Source: Methanomassiliicoccales archaeon PtaU1.Bin124 (GTDB lineage: Archaea; Thermoplasmatota; Thermoplasmata; Methanomassiliicoccales; UBA472). Taken from it: 57,243 bases of DNA. The notes beneath the pieces are model-generated. The model had not been told where the DNA came from. It saw nothing but the letters and a program-made list of their open reading frames with translations, and did not search any database. Below are positions 49,030-57,243 of this stretch, piece by piece (the first letter of the stretch is position 1; every line of letters begins with the position of its first letter). The translations under genes and the position numbers were made by a program. The stretch lies in assembly GCA_002067865.1 (NCBI GenBank), contig MVRC01000011.1, positions 200,573 through 257,815 of the forward strand, read 5' to 3'.

Positions 49030-51448
49030 CGATATCCCCTCCCAACAGGCTGGACCCATCGCGCTGCTCCCTCACGACGACCAGGTTGTCCACCGCATCC
49101 TTGATGTCATCGATATGTGTGATCAGCAATATCTGGCCGAACTGCCTCTGCAAGGAGGAGAGCAGCCCGAGAATGTTCCTCTTGCGCACGCTGTCCTGCG
49201 AACCGAAGATCTCGTCCAGCACCAGGAAGTTGACGTGCTGTCCGCTCCTCTCCGCTATCAGGCGGGAGATGGAAAGGCGGAGGCACAGGTTGGCCAGGTC
49301 CGCCTCCCCTCCCGAGAACCGGCTCAATCCGTATGTCCCGGAACCGTCGATCACCTGGATCTCATAGTTGTCATCGATCTCCAATCCGCCATACTTGTTC
49401 TCGGTCAGCTCCACGAATAGCTCCGAGGCGTATTTGGCCAGGGTCGGCAGCACGCGCGAGGTGACGTTGGCCCGGAAGTCCTTCATCACCTGGAGCAGGA
49501 CGTTCAGTTCCATCTGCCTGTGCCTCAGCTCATTGGCCCGGCGGGCATGCTCCTCCAGCTCCTCCAGCCTCTTCCTCGCGGCGGCCTGGGCGGCCTGATG
49601 CCTGGCCTTCTCCTCCCTCAATGTCGAAAGTGATTGGACGGCAGCATCCTTGTAGTCCCTTTCCTGGGAGTACCGTTCCCGGCTGATGCGCAGTTCCTCC
49701 GGATCGAAGTTGAAATCGATCAGGGCCTTCTTCCCCTCGTCCAGTTCCTTCATCACATTGTCCAGGCGGGCCTGGACGTCCGAGGACTCCTTTTCCAACG
49801 GGGGACGTCTCTGCAGCTCCGTCCTCAATCGCATGAGCCGGTCGACCTGGGGCCTGAGCTCGGTGATACGGCGGCGGACCTGATCATATCTGGGCGCATC
49901 GTACTTCACATCATTGAGCAGGGCTATCTGCCTCGATGCCCTGTCGGCCTCCTCCTGCGCTCTCGTCATCCCATCGGTGGATGATCTTACCCGGACGAGC
50001 AGCCCAGTCGCCCTCTCCTTCAGCTTCAGTGCTTCTTTCCGCTTGTTCTCTTGGTTCGTCCTCTGGTTCTGAGTCCTGGTGATGAACTCATCGCCCTTTT
50101 GTTTCAGCCCTTCCAGCTCCTTCAACGAGGCCTCCGCTTGAACGATCTCCTGGTCGAGCTTGCGCAACAGCACGTCATGCTGCCCGTCCATGCGCCTTTC
50201 GCAGGTGGGGCATATGCTGTCAGGCCCCTGGCGATGGACCTCCTCCCTCTTGGAACGCTTCTCCCTGACCTCTTTCTGGATCCGCTCCATCTCTTTGATC
50301 TTCCAGGCAGCATCCCCCTTCGCATTCTGAAGGGCTTCATCATGGCGCTGCATGGCCGCCTCGGCCTGAACAATGACCGTTTCATAATCGCCAAGACCGG
50401 CCAGCTCGCTCTCGGCGCTGAGCCTGTCCTTCTGGTACGTCTCGATGTCCGCATTCCTCTGGACCATGAGCTGCTGCAGAGACGTCAGCTGGGAATGCTT
50501 TACCCTCGCATCTTCCAACAGCTCCCTTTCCCCGTCCAGCCGGCGATGCTCCTCCTCGTTCTTTTCCAGTTCAGGAAGGCCCAATGATTTCTCGTTCAGC
50601 GTCTTGAGATCGTTGGCGATCTGGCCCATGCGGGCCGTCATATTGCGCTGGTCCGCCTCGAGCGAGGCTACCTTGGACTTCGCCAGTTGATACTGCTGGG
50701 AGCGCTTCTCCGCCCTCTCCATCTCCTGCTTCGCCCGCAGCACGTACTTTTCCATCTCTGCCAGCTTGGCCTGCATGGCCGACTCGTCGGCGGAAAGTCT
50801 GGCGATATCGTTCTGGGACCGTGACAATTCCGATCTGGCCTGTTCCGACCTGTCCGTACCGTCCGGCGCGCGGATCACCGCATTAAGGGAATCCAGGTCG
50901 CACTTGGCGCTCCTGGCATCGGCGGAGATGGTCTCCACAACCAGATCGAGCTGATCGATCCCCAGCATGCTCAGGACCAGTTTCTTCCTTTCCGCCGGGC
51001 GGAGCGCGCTCAGGGCGGCCAGGTCCTTCTGCCGGGCGAACACGGACACGAAGAACGCCTTGTGATCCATGCCCAGTCTCTTGACCATCTCGCCGGTCAC
51101 GGCCTCATCGCCGTGGGCGATGCGCATTCCATCGATCTCCAGAGAGGCATCGACCTTCTGGCCCTTACCCTTCAACCATCTGCTCAATCTGTAATGGTCC
51201 GACTCGAGGTCGAAATCGATGGTCACCCTGCACTCTTCGTTCTGCGAGGCGTTGGACCAGCGCACGCCATCCTTGCCGTCCCTCAGAATGGAAGATTCGT
51301 TACCGTAGATGGCCCAGGCCACGGCCTCGACCAAGGTAGATTTGCCGCTGCCGTTCTGACCGAGGATGCCGACCACCCCGTCCCCTACTTCCAGGGCGGC
51401 ATGGCGGAACTTGCGGTAATTGTCGAGCTCGACGCTCCTTATTCGCAT
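49022..51448 (-). CDS. rad50: DNA double-strand break repair ATPase Rad50
   Basis: The 808-residue SMC-like ATPase has Walker A GQNGSGKST near residue 30, long coiled coils, a zinc hook CPTC near residue 420, the signature LSRFSGGEADLANL, and Walker B FLVLDEIFGSQD. It forms the Mre11-Rad50 complex that processes DNA ends. Its start overlaps the mre11 stop by ten bases and its TAG stop overlaps the methyltransferase start, giving a three-gene coupled unit. Confidence 0.95.
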   Translation of the reverse strand: MRIRSVELDNYRKFRHAALEVGDGVVGILGQNGSGKSTLVEAVAWAIYGNESSILRDGKDGVRWSNASQNEECRVTIDFDLESDHYRLSRWLKGKGQKVDASLEIDGMRIAHGDEAVTGEMVKRLGMDHKAFFVSVFARQKDLAALSALRPAERKKLVLSMLGIDQLDLVVETISADARSAKCDLDSLNAVIRAPDGTDRSEQARSELSRSQNDIARLSADESAMQAKLAEMEKYVLRAKQEMERAEKRSQQYQLAKSKVASLEADQRNMTARMGQIANDLKTLNEKSLGLPELEKNEEEHRRLDGERELLEDARVKHSQLTSLQQLMVQRNADIETYQKDRLSAESELAGLGDYETVIVQAEAAMQRHDEALQNAKGDAAWKIKEMERIQKEVREKRSKREEVHRQGPDSICPTCERRMDGQHDVLLRKLDQEIVQAEASLKELEGLKQKGDEFITRTQNQRTNQENKRKEALKLKERATGLLVRVRSSTDGMTRAQEEADRASRQIALLNDVKYDAPRYDQVRRRITELRPQVDRLMRLRTELQRRPPLEKESSDVQARLDNVMKELDEGKKALIDFNFDPEELRISRERYSQERDYKDAAVQSLSTLREEKARHQAAQAAARKRLEELEEHARRANELRHRQMELNVLLQVMKDFRANVTSRVLPTLAKYASELFVELTENKYGGLEIDDNYEIQVIDGSGTYGLSRFSGGEADLANLCLRLSISRLIAERSGQHVNFLVLDEIFGSQDSVRKRNILGLLSSLQRQFGQILLITHIDDIKDAVDNLVVVREQRDGSSLLGGDIDG

Positions 51449-52557
51449 CGGTCGGACCCCCTCAACAGATAGTCCAGGCCCTTCACCCTGATGTCATCCT
51501 TTGGCACACCTTCCACGGGATATTTGTCCAGGAATGACACGAACTCCTGGTCCAGGGCGGAAATGGAGGTACCGCACTGCACCTCGTTCTCATCATCGAG
51601 CGTCCCCACATTATCGATGAACTGCACTGCCTCCGAGGCCCAATCCTTGATCTTCTGCCAATCCAGCGATCGGTGCATCGGCCTGGGGAGATTGGTTATG
51701 TTCAGACGGACGATGGCGCCATCGATGTCTACCGCATCCAAGGCATTCTTGATGGCGGTCATCAGCTCTTCCTGCCCCATGCCCTTGGCGTTGATCGGCC
51801 TGAGGTCGAACATCGACCTGACCGGTATCTTCCTGAACTCCCTCTCTCCACTTTCCAGATCGACCAGCAACCATCCCTTGTCGCACCCGGCCTCGCTCAG
51901 CGACATCCTTTCCGTCGAGCCGCTGTAGTAGGCGTTGGGCTTGACCATTCTCATCGTATGGAAGTGTCCGAGCGCGATATAGTCCATGTCCTGGCTCAGA
52001 TATGAATCGGGCAGGAGCTGCTCGTTGAACTCATCGTTGCTGTATTCGTTCACGCCCTTGATGCCAGCATGGAGCATGAGCACATTGTGATCCACGCCCT
52101 TGTCCACCTTAACCAGGTCCAGCTGGGCCATCATCTCCTCGTCCCGGGCATGCGGGACGGCGTGGACGGCCAGCCCGTCCAGTTCTATCATCTCGTACGT
52201 TTCCTTGTAGACGCAATGGACATGTTCCAGGTGGTCGAAGATGCGGAACACGCTGCCGGTCTCCCTCAGCTTCGGGGCGGAATGGTTGCCGGCGATGAGC
52301 ACCACCTCCTTTCCCGCCTTGGTGAGGCGGATCAGTTGTTCCAGCGTGAACGAGATGGCTCGGTTGGACGGCCGGACGGTATCGAACAGGTCGCCGCTGT
52401 GCAACACCACCTCGGCATCGCTCTCTATGATGCCATCGACACATCGTTCGAACGCTTTGTACAGGTCCATCTCACGCTGGTTGATGCCAAGGCTCTCATC
52501 GACCTTCCTGTAGGCGGAGTAGCCAAGGTGAGTATCGGAGAAATGAGCGATCTTCAT
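51439..52557 (-). CDS. mre11: DNA double-strand break repair nuclease Mre11
   Basis: The 372-residue metallophosphoesterase has all phosphoesterase motifs: FSDTHLG (I), HSGDLFDTVRP (II), IAGNHSAPKLRETG (III), HAVPHARD and ALGHFHTMRM (IV-V). The C-terminal part is the capping and Rad50-binding region. In other archaea it is part of a herA-mre11-rad50-nurA operon; here rad50 follows, herA is two genes upstream with a transporter gene between, and nurA is absent. Confidence 0.95.
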   Translation of the reverse strand: MKIAHFSDTHLGYSAYRKVDESLGINQREMDLYKAFERCVDGIIESDAEVVLHSGDLFDTVRPSNRAISFTLEQLIRLTKAGKEVVLIAGNHSAPKLRETGSVFRIFDHLEHVHCVYKETYEMIELDGLAVHAVPHARDEEMMAQLDLVKVDKGVDHNVLMLHAGIKGVNEYSNDEFNEQLLPDSYLSQDMDYIALGHFHTMRMVKPNAYYSGSTERMSLSEAGCDKGWLLVDLESGEREFRKIPVRSMFDLRPINAKGMGQEELMTAIKNALDAVDIDGAIVRLNITNLPRPMHRSLDWQKIKDWASEAVQFIDNVGTLDDENEVQCGTSISALDQEFVSFLDKYPVEGVPKDDIRVKGLDYLLRGSDRCE

Positions 52558-52624
52558 GTCAGAGCGGAATCAGCATGGCGTCTGCATAATATACGGTTTC
52601 CTGGGAGGGAAGCGGAAGTGGCGC

Positions 52625-54394
52625 TCACTCCTTCTTCGCCTCTTCATCCATCAGCCCGACCGTGAGGATCGTGCGCATCTTGGCATACGAGGCCTTGTTG
52701 GCGTCCCACAGAAGCCAGGCCAGCACAATGCCCAATGGCAGGCCGATCATGATCACCAGGGGGAACTCGGAATAGAGCGGAGTGATCGGCAGCACGACCA
52801 GGAACAGCACTATGCCGAACATGACCGTGAGGAAGTTCACGAACAGCTTGAGCAACAACTTGCCGGAGTCCCATTGGTACAGGCCTCGTTCCAGGATCCC
52901 TTGGACGGCGATATGCCCGATCTTCCGGACGCGGAACAGCGCATCCACGATCGGCGGAAGGATGAGGCCGGCTGATATGATGGCCAGGAAGAGGGACGGC
53001 AGGATCTGCAGCCAGGAGGCGACAGGGTCCAATGAATTTCCTATGTCGAACACCAGTTGCACCATGATCTGCACCAGGAAGAGGATGGTGAAGTCGATCA
53101 CGATGAAGAAGGCCTGGCGAGAGATCTCCCGCCGCTTGTCCTCCCTGCTGTTGAGGACCGCGCCCAGCTCATACCTGATGCTCTCCAACCGACGCCCTGA
53201 AGAGACCAGCGTCTTCGGGGCATGGGTGATGATCCAGTCCAGGAATCCAGTGGACCGCTTGAAGAGGACCGGCATCGCCACCATCGAAATTATGGCCGCG
53301 CCGATCACAACGGAATAGAACGTGCCGTCGACCGCGCCAGAATCGACCCCGGTCTTGGCGATGACGAAGGAGAACTCTCCCATCGCCACCATGGCAAAGC
53401 CGGCGGTGAGCGAGGTCCTTATGGGGCGGTTGGCGATGAAACAGCCCAGGCTTACCGCGAAGACCTTGCCTACGATGAAGATCGCGGCGAACAACAAGAC
53501 CAGGATGATGTTGTCTGCCACTACGTGCGGGTCGATCAGCAGCCCGATCGAAACGAAGAACAGCGCCATGAACATCGACTTTATGCTGCCCACGTTCTCG
53601 CTGATGCGTTCCGCCTCCCTCGATTCGGAGATGATCACGCCCAGTATGAACGCCCCGATGGCGACCGAGAGGCCGATGGAGTAGGCCACTATCGCCATGC
53701 CGAAACAGAATCCCAATGAAACGAGGAGCAGCACCTCGTCGCTGTAGTGCATCCCCACATGATCGATGACCTTGGGCACAACAGCTATGCCAAGTATCAG
53801 GGCCAGACCCAGGAACAGGATGATGCCGATCATCTGCTCCATCAGCTGGTCCGGCCCAGGCATGGAACCGGAGGCGAGCGGCGAGACCACAGTGAGGATG
53901 ATGACCGCCGCCAGGTCCTCGATGATCAGCAGCCCGATTATCGAGTCGGCATAGGGCTTCTTCATGTCGCCCAGATCGGTGAGAACGCGAATGATGACCG
54001 CGGTGGAGCTGATGGACAGCACCGCCCCGAGGAATATGGACTGGATGTCCCCCCATCCCAGCATCCTGCCGACCTGGTAGCCGATGACGATCATCACCAC
54101 CACTTCGATGGTTCCGGCCAGCACCGCGAAGAGTCCGATCTTGCGCAGGCGTTTGATGCTGAACTCCAGGCCGATCGTGAACATCAGCAGGATGATGCCC
54201 AGGTTCGCCAGGAAATTGATGACGTCGGTATCTTTTACAAAAGTGTTAGGCCACATGCCTGGCCCGAGGAACATGCCTGCGAACAGGTAACCGATCATCA
54301 CCGGTATGCGCAGCTTGGAGAAGATGATGGCCGCGAAGCCCGCGGCGATCATGATCATCGCGATCTCCAACAGAAGGAGCGTCTCCTCGTCCAT
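52625..54394 (-). CDS. CPA2-family cation/proton antiporter (KefB/NapA-like)
   Basis: The 589-residue membrane protein has about 12 antiporter helices with the CPA2 signatures MIGYLFAGMFLGPG, GLEFSIKRLRKIG, SISSTAVIIRVLTDLGD and LLIIEDLAAVIIL. The last 180 residues add a loop and about four more helices (residues about 430-580) rather than a TrkA-N nucleotide-binding domain. It would exchange Na+ or K+ for protons. Its placement between mre11 and herA on the same strand is unusual. Confidence 0.9.
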   Translation of the reverse strand: MDEETLLLLEIAMIMIAAGFAAIIFSKLRIPVMIGYLFAGMFLGPGMWPNTFVKDTDVINFLANLGIILLMFTIGLEFSIKRLRKIGLFAVLAGTIEVVVMIVIGYQVGRMLGWGDIQSIFLGAVLSISSTAVIIRVLTDLGDMKKPYADSIIGLLIIEDLAAVIILTVVSPLASGSMPGPDQLMEQMIGIILFLGLALILGIAVVPKVIDHVGMHYSDEVLLLVSLGFCFGMAIVAYSIGLSVAIGAFILGVIISESREAERISENVGSIKSMFMALFFVSIGLLIDPHVVADNIILVLLFAAIFIVGKVFAVSLGCFIANRPIRTSLTAGFAMVAMGEFSFVIAKTGVDSGAVDGTFYSVVIGAAIISMVAMPVLFKRSTGFLDWIITHAPKTLVSSGRRLESIRYELGAVLNSREDKRREISRQAFFIVIDFTILFLVQIMVQLVFDIGNSLDPVASWLQILPSLFLAIISAGLILPPIVDALFRVRKIGHIAVQGILERGLYQWDSGKLLLKLFVNFLTVMFGIVLFLVVLPITPLYSEFPLVIMIGLPLGIVLAWLLWDANKASYAKMRTILTVGLMDEEAKKE

Positions 54395-54401
54395 GTCCAG
54401 C

Positions 54402-55952
54402 CTAGAAGAAGCGAGAGTCTGCCTGCTTACTTAGGGTTTTCGACCTCGGCGCGTCCATCGAAAAATGCTCCAGTCTTTCCTCGTACAGGTGCACCTTGGC
54501 CGGCACGGCGAACGGGGTGAACGGCGATGCCACCAGCACCTCACCTGGCATGAGCATCTGGATCTCATTGTCCAGCATGGATATGTCCTGCTTGGCGGAA
54601 TTGCGCAGGATGTCCCTATCGCGCTTGTCCGCCAGCCCCAGGATGAAGAGGGTGTTGAACTGGCTGATGACCTCCTCGTTGATCAGCTTGGGTTGCTGGG
54701 AGATGGCGCAGAGGCCGAGCTTGAACTTCCTCCCCTCCCTGGCGATCTGGGCGAAGACCGTGCCCTTCGATTGGGACAGCACACGCTGCGCCTCCTCCAA
54801 GGCGATGAGGGTCGGAGGGATCTTTTCGAACTTGGACTGGTCGGAATAGAGGGACTTCTGGTACTCGAATATCGCCCTGGCCAGGATGGTGGAGATCAGC
54901 AGTTCCTCGGCCTCGAACATGTTGCTGGTATCGACCAGGACGGTCTTGCCGCCATGGAGCGCCGCGATGATGTTCTTGGTGATCGACAGCTTCTTGTCGG
55001 TGGTGATGAGATCGAACTGGAAGATGCTGTCCAGCCGGCGTTTGATGACATTGACCGTGCCTTCATGGAACTTGTCGCCCAGGTCCTTCACGACGGATTT
55101 CACGTCCTTGTGCAGAAGCTCCACCAGCCAGTCGTCCCCATACTTCCATTGGGCGGCCTGGAGACATTCCAGCTGGGCCCCGGTGAACTCATAAAGATTG
55201 GCCAGGTCCGGGATCTCGATCTCGGATGAGGAAACGTGGATTGAATTGTATGCGCCCTGCAAGGGCCTGGAGCTGTAGACCTCCAGGGATTCGTGGGCGT
55301 TCGGGGCGTGCTTCAGCCCTTTCTTCGCCGACTCCCCGCCGTCATAATATTCGCCGTGGGGGTCGAGGATGAGGAAGCCATATTTCCTCGATGTCATGCA
55401 TGATAGCGCCAGCGACTTCATGAGGTTGCTCTTGCCCATGCCGGTGGTGGCGAAGACGCCGATATGGTATGGCAGCGCCTGACCGGAGATGCCCACCGGG
55501 AAGTCGAGGATGTGGTCGCCCGACCTCAGCTTCCCGATCTCAATGTCCCCCATGAGGGGCTGCAGGAACTGATAGTCGCCTTGGTTCGCCCTTCGCACCA
55601 GGGAGAAGTGCTCCGGGATCGATTTCGCCTTCTTGAACGAGCTGCCTTCCAGATAACCCAAAGGGAAGCAAAGCCCCAGCCGGTAGATCGATTTGCCATG
55701 GGCAGAGGCTTCGTAGGACTGACCTAGCACATCGTTCCCGATGGCCTGCCCGGCCTCCTTCTCCATCCACCGCTTGTCCTCGGCCTCGGCCCCGAACTCT
55801 ATGTCCCGGGTGCGGACCAGGTATCGTCGATCGCTGCGGCCGTCCTCGATGACCAGCATCTCTCCGACCTGGAGCTGCTTGTCATAACCAGTCCTGAAAC
55901 GCATCTCCATGACGCTGTTGCCACAGACCCGGCCCACGTAGTCCTCGCCCAT
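54402..55952 (-). CDS. herA: HerA bipolar DNA helicase
   Basis: HerA is a hexameric FtsK-like translocase that works with NurA and Mre11-Rad50 in end resection. The 516-residue protein has an N-terminal HAS barrel (YVGRVCGNSVMEMRFRTGYDKQLQVGEMLVIED), Walker A TTGMGKSNLMK, LILDPHGEYYDG, Walker B PTLIALEEAQRVLS and an IAREGRKF arginine region. ATG 55952 is chosen since AGGAGGAAGTG precedes it and the HAS domain starts there; the frame is open much further upstream but looks non-coding. Confidence 0.93.
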   Translation of the reverse strand: MGEDYVGRVCGNSVMEMRFRTGYDKQLQVGEMLVIEDGRSDRRYLVRTRDIEFGAEAEDKRWMEKEAGQAIGNDVLGQSYEASAHGKSIYRLGLCFPLGYLEGSSFKKAKSIPEHFSLVRRANQGDYQFLQPLMGDIEIGKLRSGDHILDFPVGISGQALPYHIGVFATTGMGKSNLMKSLALSCMTSRKYGFLILDPHGEYYDGGESAKKGLKHAPNAHESLEVYSSRPLQGAYNSIHVSSSEIEIPDLANLYEFTGAQLECLQAAQWKYGDDWLVELLHKDVKSVVKDLGDKFHEGTVNVIKRRLDSIFQFDLITTDKKLSITKNIIAALHGGKTVLVDTSNMFEAEELLISTILARAIFEYQKSLYSDQSKFEKIPPTLIALEEAQRVLSQSKGTVFAQIAREGRKFKLGLCAISQQPKLINEEVISQFNTLFILGLADKRDRDILRNSAKQDISMLDNEIQMLMPGEVLVASPFTPFAVPAKVHLYEERLEHFSMDAPRSKTLSKQADSRFF

Positions 55953-56075
55953 CCCGTTCACTTCCTCCTGGAAATGCTCGGCACAGCATATCATTTTTCG
56001 CGAGGTGGCCGAAAGTTGGTCCCAAAAAGGAAGAACATTCGTCATGCGAAACATATTTGTAGTATAGCGGTGAAT

Positions 56076-56300
56076 ATGGTGATTACGGTGACAAAGATGA
56101 TAACCGTGAGGGTACACCAGGATGGAACGGGCATGTGGACGAGCGAACTGATGCAGAGAGTGATCGGCATGGCATTCGGGCCTCTGGCCAGGAGGTTGGG
56201 GGTGGTGCCTCGGGAGAAGGGACGGAAGACCGGGGGGAAGAAGGAGGAGCACATGGCTCAGGCTGTTGAGGCATATCGTTGGATGGGCTGGAACAAGTAA
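56076..56300 (+). CDS. Possible small basic protein of unknown function
   Basis: A 74-codon frame lies in the gap between herA and the RHH-like gene, reading MVITVTKMITVRVHQDGTGM and then a basic stretch (RRLGVVPREKGRKTGGKKEE). ATG 56097 (the eighth codon) has a better ribosome-binding site, GGTGA five bases upstream. No family is recognised. Its unopposed position in otherwise non-coding DNA and an SD-like start support it, but evidence is thin. Confidence 0.4.
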   Translation: MVITVTKMITVRVHQDGTGMWTSELMQRVIGMAFGPLARRLGVVPREKGRKTGGKKEEHMAQAVEAYRWMGWNK

Positions 56301-56358
56301 TGGCCATGAAGAGCGAAATCACCGCTATCAACAAAATCAAAATAATCAACGGTGTGAT

Positions 56359-56784
56359 ATGTCAGGCGAATGCGGGGAGTCCGCAGAAACAGAGGCGTTG
56401 CAGATGACGGATGTCACAATAAGAGGGATCGATGACGAAGTGTACTCCAAGTTCGCCGCCGAGGCAAAGAAGAACGGCAAGGCCATCGGGGAACTGACCA
56501 CCGAGGTCATGAGGGAATATGTGGAAAGGGAGATCCCAAAGCCCTACAAGATCTGCAACATCGACAACCTGCCTGTGACCAAGATCGACCTGGAGTCCAT
56601 GGATGGGAAGGTCATCTTCCAGAACATCGATGTGCTGGAGTTCATGGAAGATGTCGACTGGGCCACGGTCAAGGAAAGGGTGGAGCGCATCGAGAACGTC
56701 GACAGGATCATCATTCCTAAAGGCCTTTCAAAGTTCCAGATATTGTCGAAGGCCAAGAACATCGATACCGTCGAGACCAAGTGA
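56359..56784 (+). CDS. Ribbon-helix-helix-like regulatory protein
   Basis: The core DVTIRGIDDEVYSKFAAEAKKNGKAIGELTTEVMREYVE is a CopG/Arc-type ribbon-helix-helix pattern; the remaining 80 residues (IDLESMDGKVIFQNIDVLEFMEDVDWATVKERVERIENVDRIIIPKGL) form an alpha/beta domain of unknown role. It could be a transcription regulator or antitoxin-like protein, but no toxin gene is adjacent. ATG 56359 follows GGTGTGAT; ATG 56404, which removes a 15-residue cysteine-containing leader, is equally plausible. A perfect hairpin terminates it. Confidence 0.7.
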   Translation: MSGECGESAETEALQMTDVTIRGIDDEVYSKFAAEAKKNGKAIGELTTEVMREYVEREIPKPYKICNIDNLPVTKIDLESMDGKVIFQNIDVLEFMEDVDWATVKERVERIENVDRIIIPKGLSKFQILSKAKNIDTVETK

Positions 56785-56808
56785 TCCAACGTTGATGGGC
56801 CATTCATC

Positions 56809-56827
56809 CCAGGGCGATCCGCCCTGG
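56809..56827 (+). terminator. Hairpin terminator after the RHH-like gene
   Basis: CCAGGGC-GATCC-GCCCTGG forms a perfect 7-bp stem with a 5-nt loop 24 bases after the stop codon, followed by CCACTTTTC. It separates the RHH-like gene from the FtsZ-like gene. Confidence 0.55.
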
Positions 56828-56873
56828 CCACTTTTCAATAAGTCTAATATGTGATGGCAACGATTAAGAGGAT

Positions 56874-57243
56874 ATGCGAAGCGCGCCGCGGAGCCTGCCC
56901 GTAGGTGAAGAGAGGCCTTCGGCCATCTTGGTGGGGGTCGGCGGGGCCGGATGCAACGCCGTGGCGGTGTCGCAAATGAAGAAGTTCGTGATCGTCTCGG
57001 ACAGGGACACGAACCACGAAGGGATGGACCATGTCCGGTTGACCTCTTCGGAGATCGAGGTCTTCCGCACCACCTCGCCCCATTATCTGACCACCGACCT
57101 GCCTGCGATCAGAAGGATGTCGGATCGTCTGGACGAGCACGACATCGTTTTCATATTCTCTGGCCTGGGGGGAGAGACCGGCAGTCATGCCGCGCCCGTT
57201 CTGGCCACACTTTCGAAGCGCAAATCGAAGCTGGTCGTGGCGG
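56874..57243 (+). CDS. Divergent FtsZ/tubulin-superfamily GTPase (partial, runs off the window)
   Basis: From ATG 56874 the frame is open to the window end (123 codons). It begins with a short leader, then AILVGVGGAGCNAVAVSQMKKF, the first nucleotide-binding strand-loop of FtsZ-like proteins. Residues about 92-110 read IFSGLGGETGSHAAPVLATL, aligned with the tubulin signature loop GGGTGTGAAP of FtsZ; the third glycine is replaced by glutamate, so it is not a canonical FtsZ. The region between is shorter than in FtsZ. The rest of the protein is outside the window. A TTCAATAAG box lies near 56835-56843. Confidence 0.8.
   Translation, partial: MRSAPRSLPVGEERPSAILVGVGGAGCNAVAVSQMKKFVIVSDRDTNHEGMDHVRLTSSEIEVFRTTSPHYLTTDLPAIRRMSDRLDEHDIVFIFSGLGGETGSHAAPVLATLSKRKSKLVVA

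Noticed and set aside
56045-56252. Longer N-terminus for HerA
   Set aside because: The extra residues are low-complexity Pro/His/Leu, lack similarity to the HAS domain, and a strong ribosome-binding site precedes ATG 55952.
1-57243. CRISPR array, insertion sequence, integrase or replication origin
   Set aside because: No regularly spaced direct repeats, transposase motifs, flanking terminal repeats or Orc1/Cdc6 gene with origin boxes were seen.

Overview
The window is archaeal chromosome of roughly 57% G+C. The sequence shows archaeal information-processing genes (Rpo11, archaeosine synthase ArcS, archaeal-type TruD, Hef-like helicase, HerA, Mre11/Rad50), mevalonate-pathway lipid genes (isopentenyl phosphate kinase plus type 2 IPP isomerase), an archaellin-like protein, and TATA boxes about 25-35 bp upstream of many start codons, which implies many leaderless or short-leader mRNAs. 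A lone 5S rRNA gene with its own promoter and the overall gene mix suggest a Thermoplasmatota lineage, perhaps near the Methanomassiliicoccales. That placement is an inference; no 16S rRNA or methanogenesis gene is in view.

Layout. 0-9 kb: an isoprenoid operon (partial gene, idi2, ipk) on the minus strand, a zinc-ribbon membrane protein, 5S rRNA, a DUF92 membrane enzyme and a 1580-residue surface protein (FG-GAP and PKD repeats outside, a longin/roadblock-like domain inside), with a winged-helix gene divergent from it. 9-13 kb: two tandem paralogous small proteins coupled to a P-loop kinase, a roadblock protein, pyrB-pyrI and a TrmB-like regulator. 12.8-14.6 kb: a sulfur-relay operon (TusA, DsrE2, DsrH, DsrE and DsrF types). 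14.6-19.6 kb: arcS, a candidate structured ncRNA, a double-HTH Lrp regulator, a two-gene ABC exporter with an upstream palindrome, and tRNA-Gly(UCC). 19.7-27.4 kb: a small gene and a TPR/zinc-finger megaprotein sharing a divergent region with repeated inverted motifs, then truD, rpo11 and an archaellin-like gene. 27.4-35.7 kb: DNA ligase, Hef-type helicase, an A-type Fe-S carrier, GNAT, an FN3 membrane protein, and a Fur-family regulator with a near-consensus Fur box leading a CbiMN-CbiQ-CbiO Co/Ni uptake operon.

35.7-47.4 kb: an APC-UspA transporter, a DHH phosphoesterase, DUF429, a SprT-like metalloprotease, a YhaM-like exonuclease, an unknown membrane protein, ADP-forming acyl-CoA synthetase with a coupled P-loop/DRTGG protein, and a divergent SnoaL/HxlR pair. 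The SnoaL gene carries an in-frame TAG at the position of a lysine in its own internal repeat. 47.4-57.2 kb: parvulin, then a co-oriented DNA repair block (DNA methyltransferase, Rad50, Mre11, a CPA2 antiporter, HerA), two small genes, and the start of a divergent FtsZ/tubulin-family gene cut by the window edge.

No CRISPR array, insertion sequence, integrase or replication origin was recognised. The best-supported unusual points are the amber codon in the SnoaL gene, the Fur-box-controlled cobalt/nickel operon, the candidate ncRNA at 16.48-16.62 kb, the duplicated inverted motif at 19.96-20.11 kb, and the repair block in which an orphan methyltransferase overlaps rad50.
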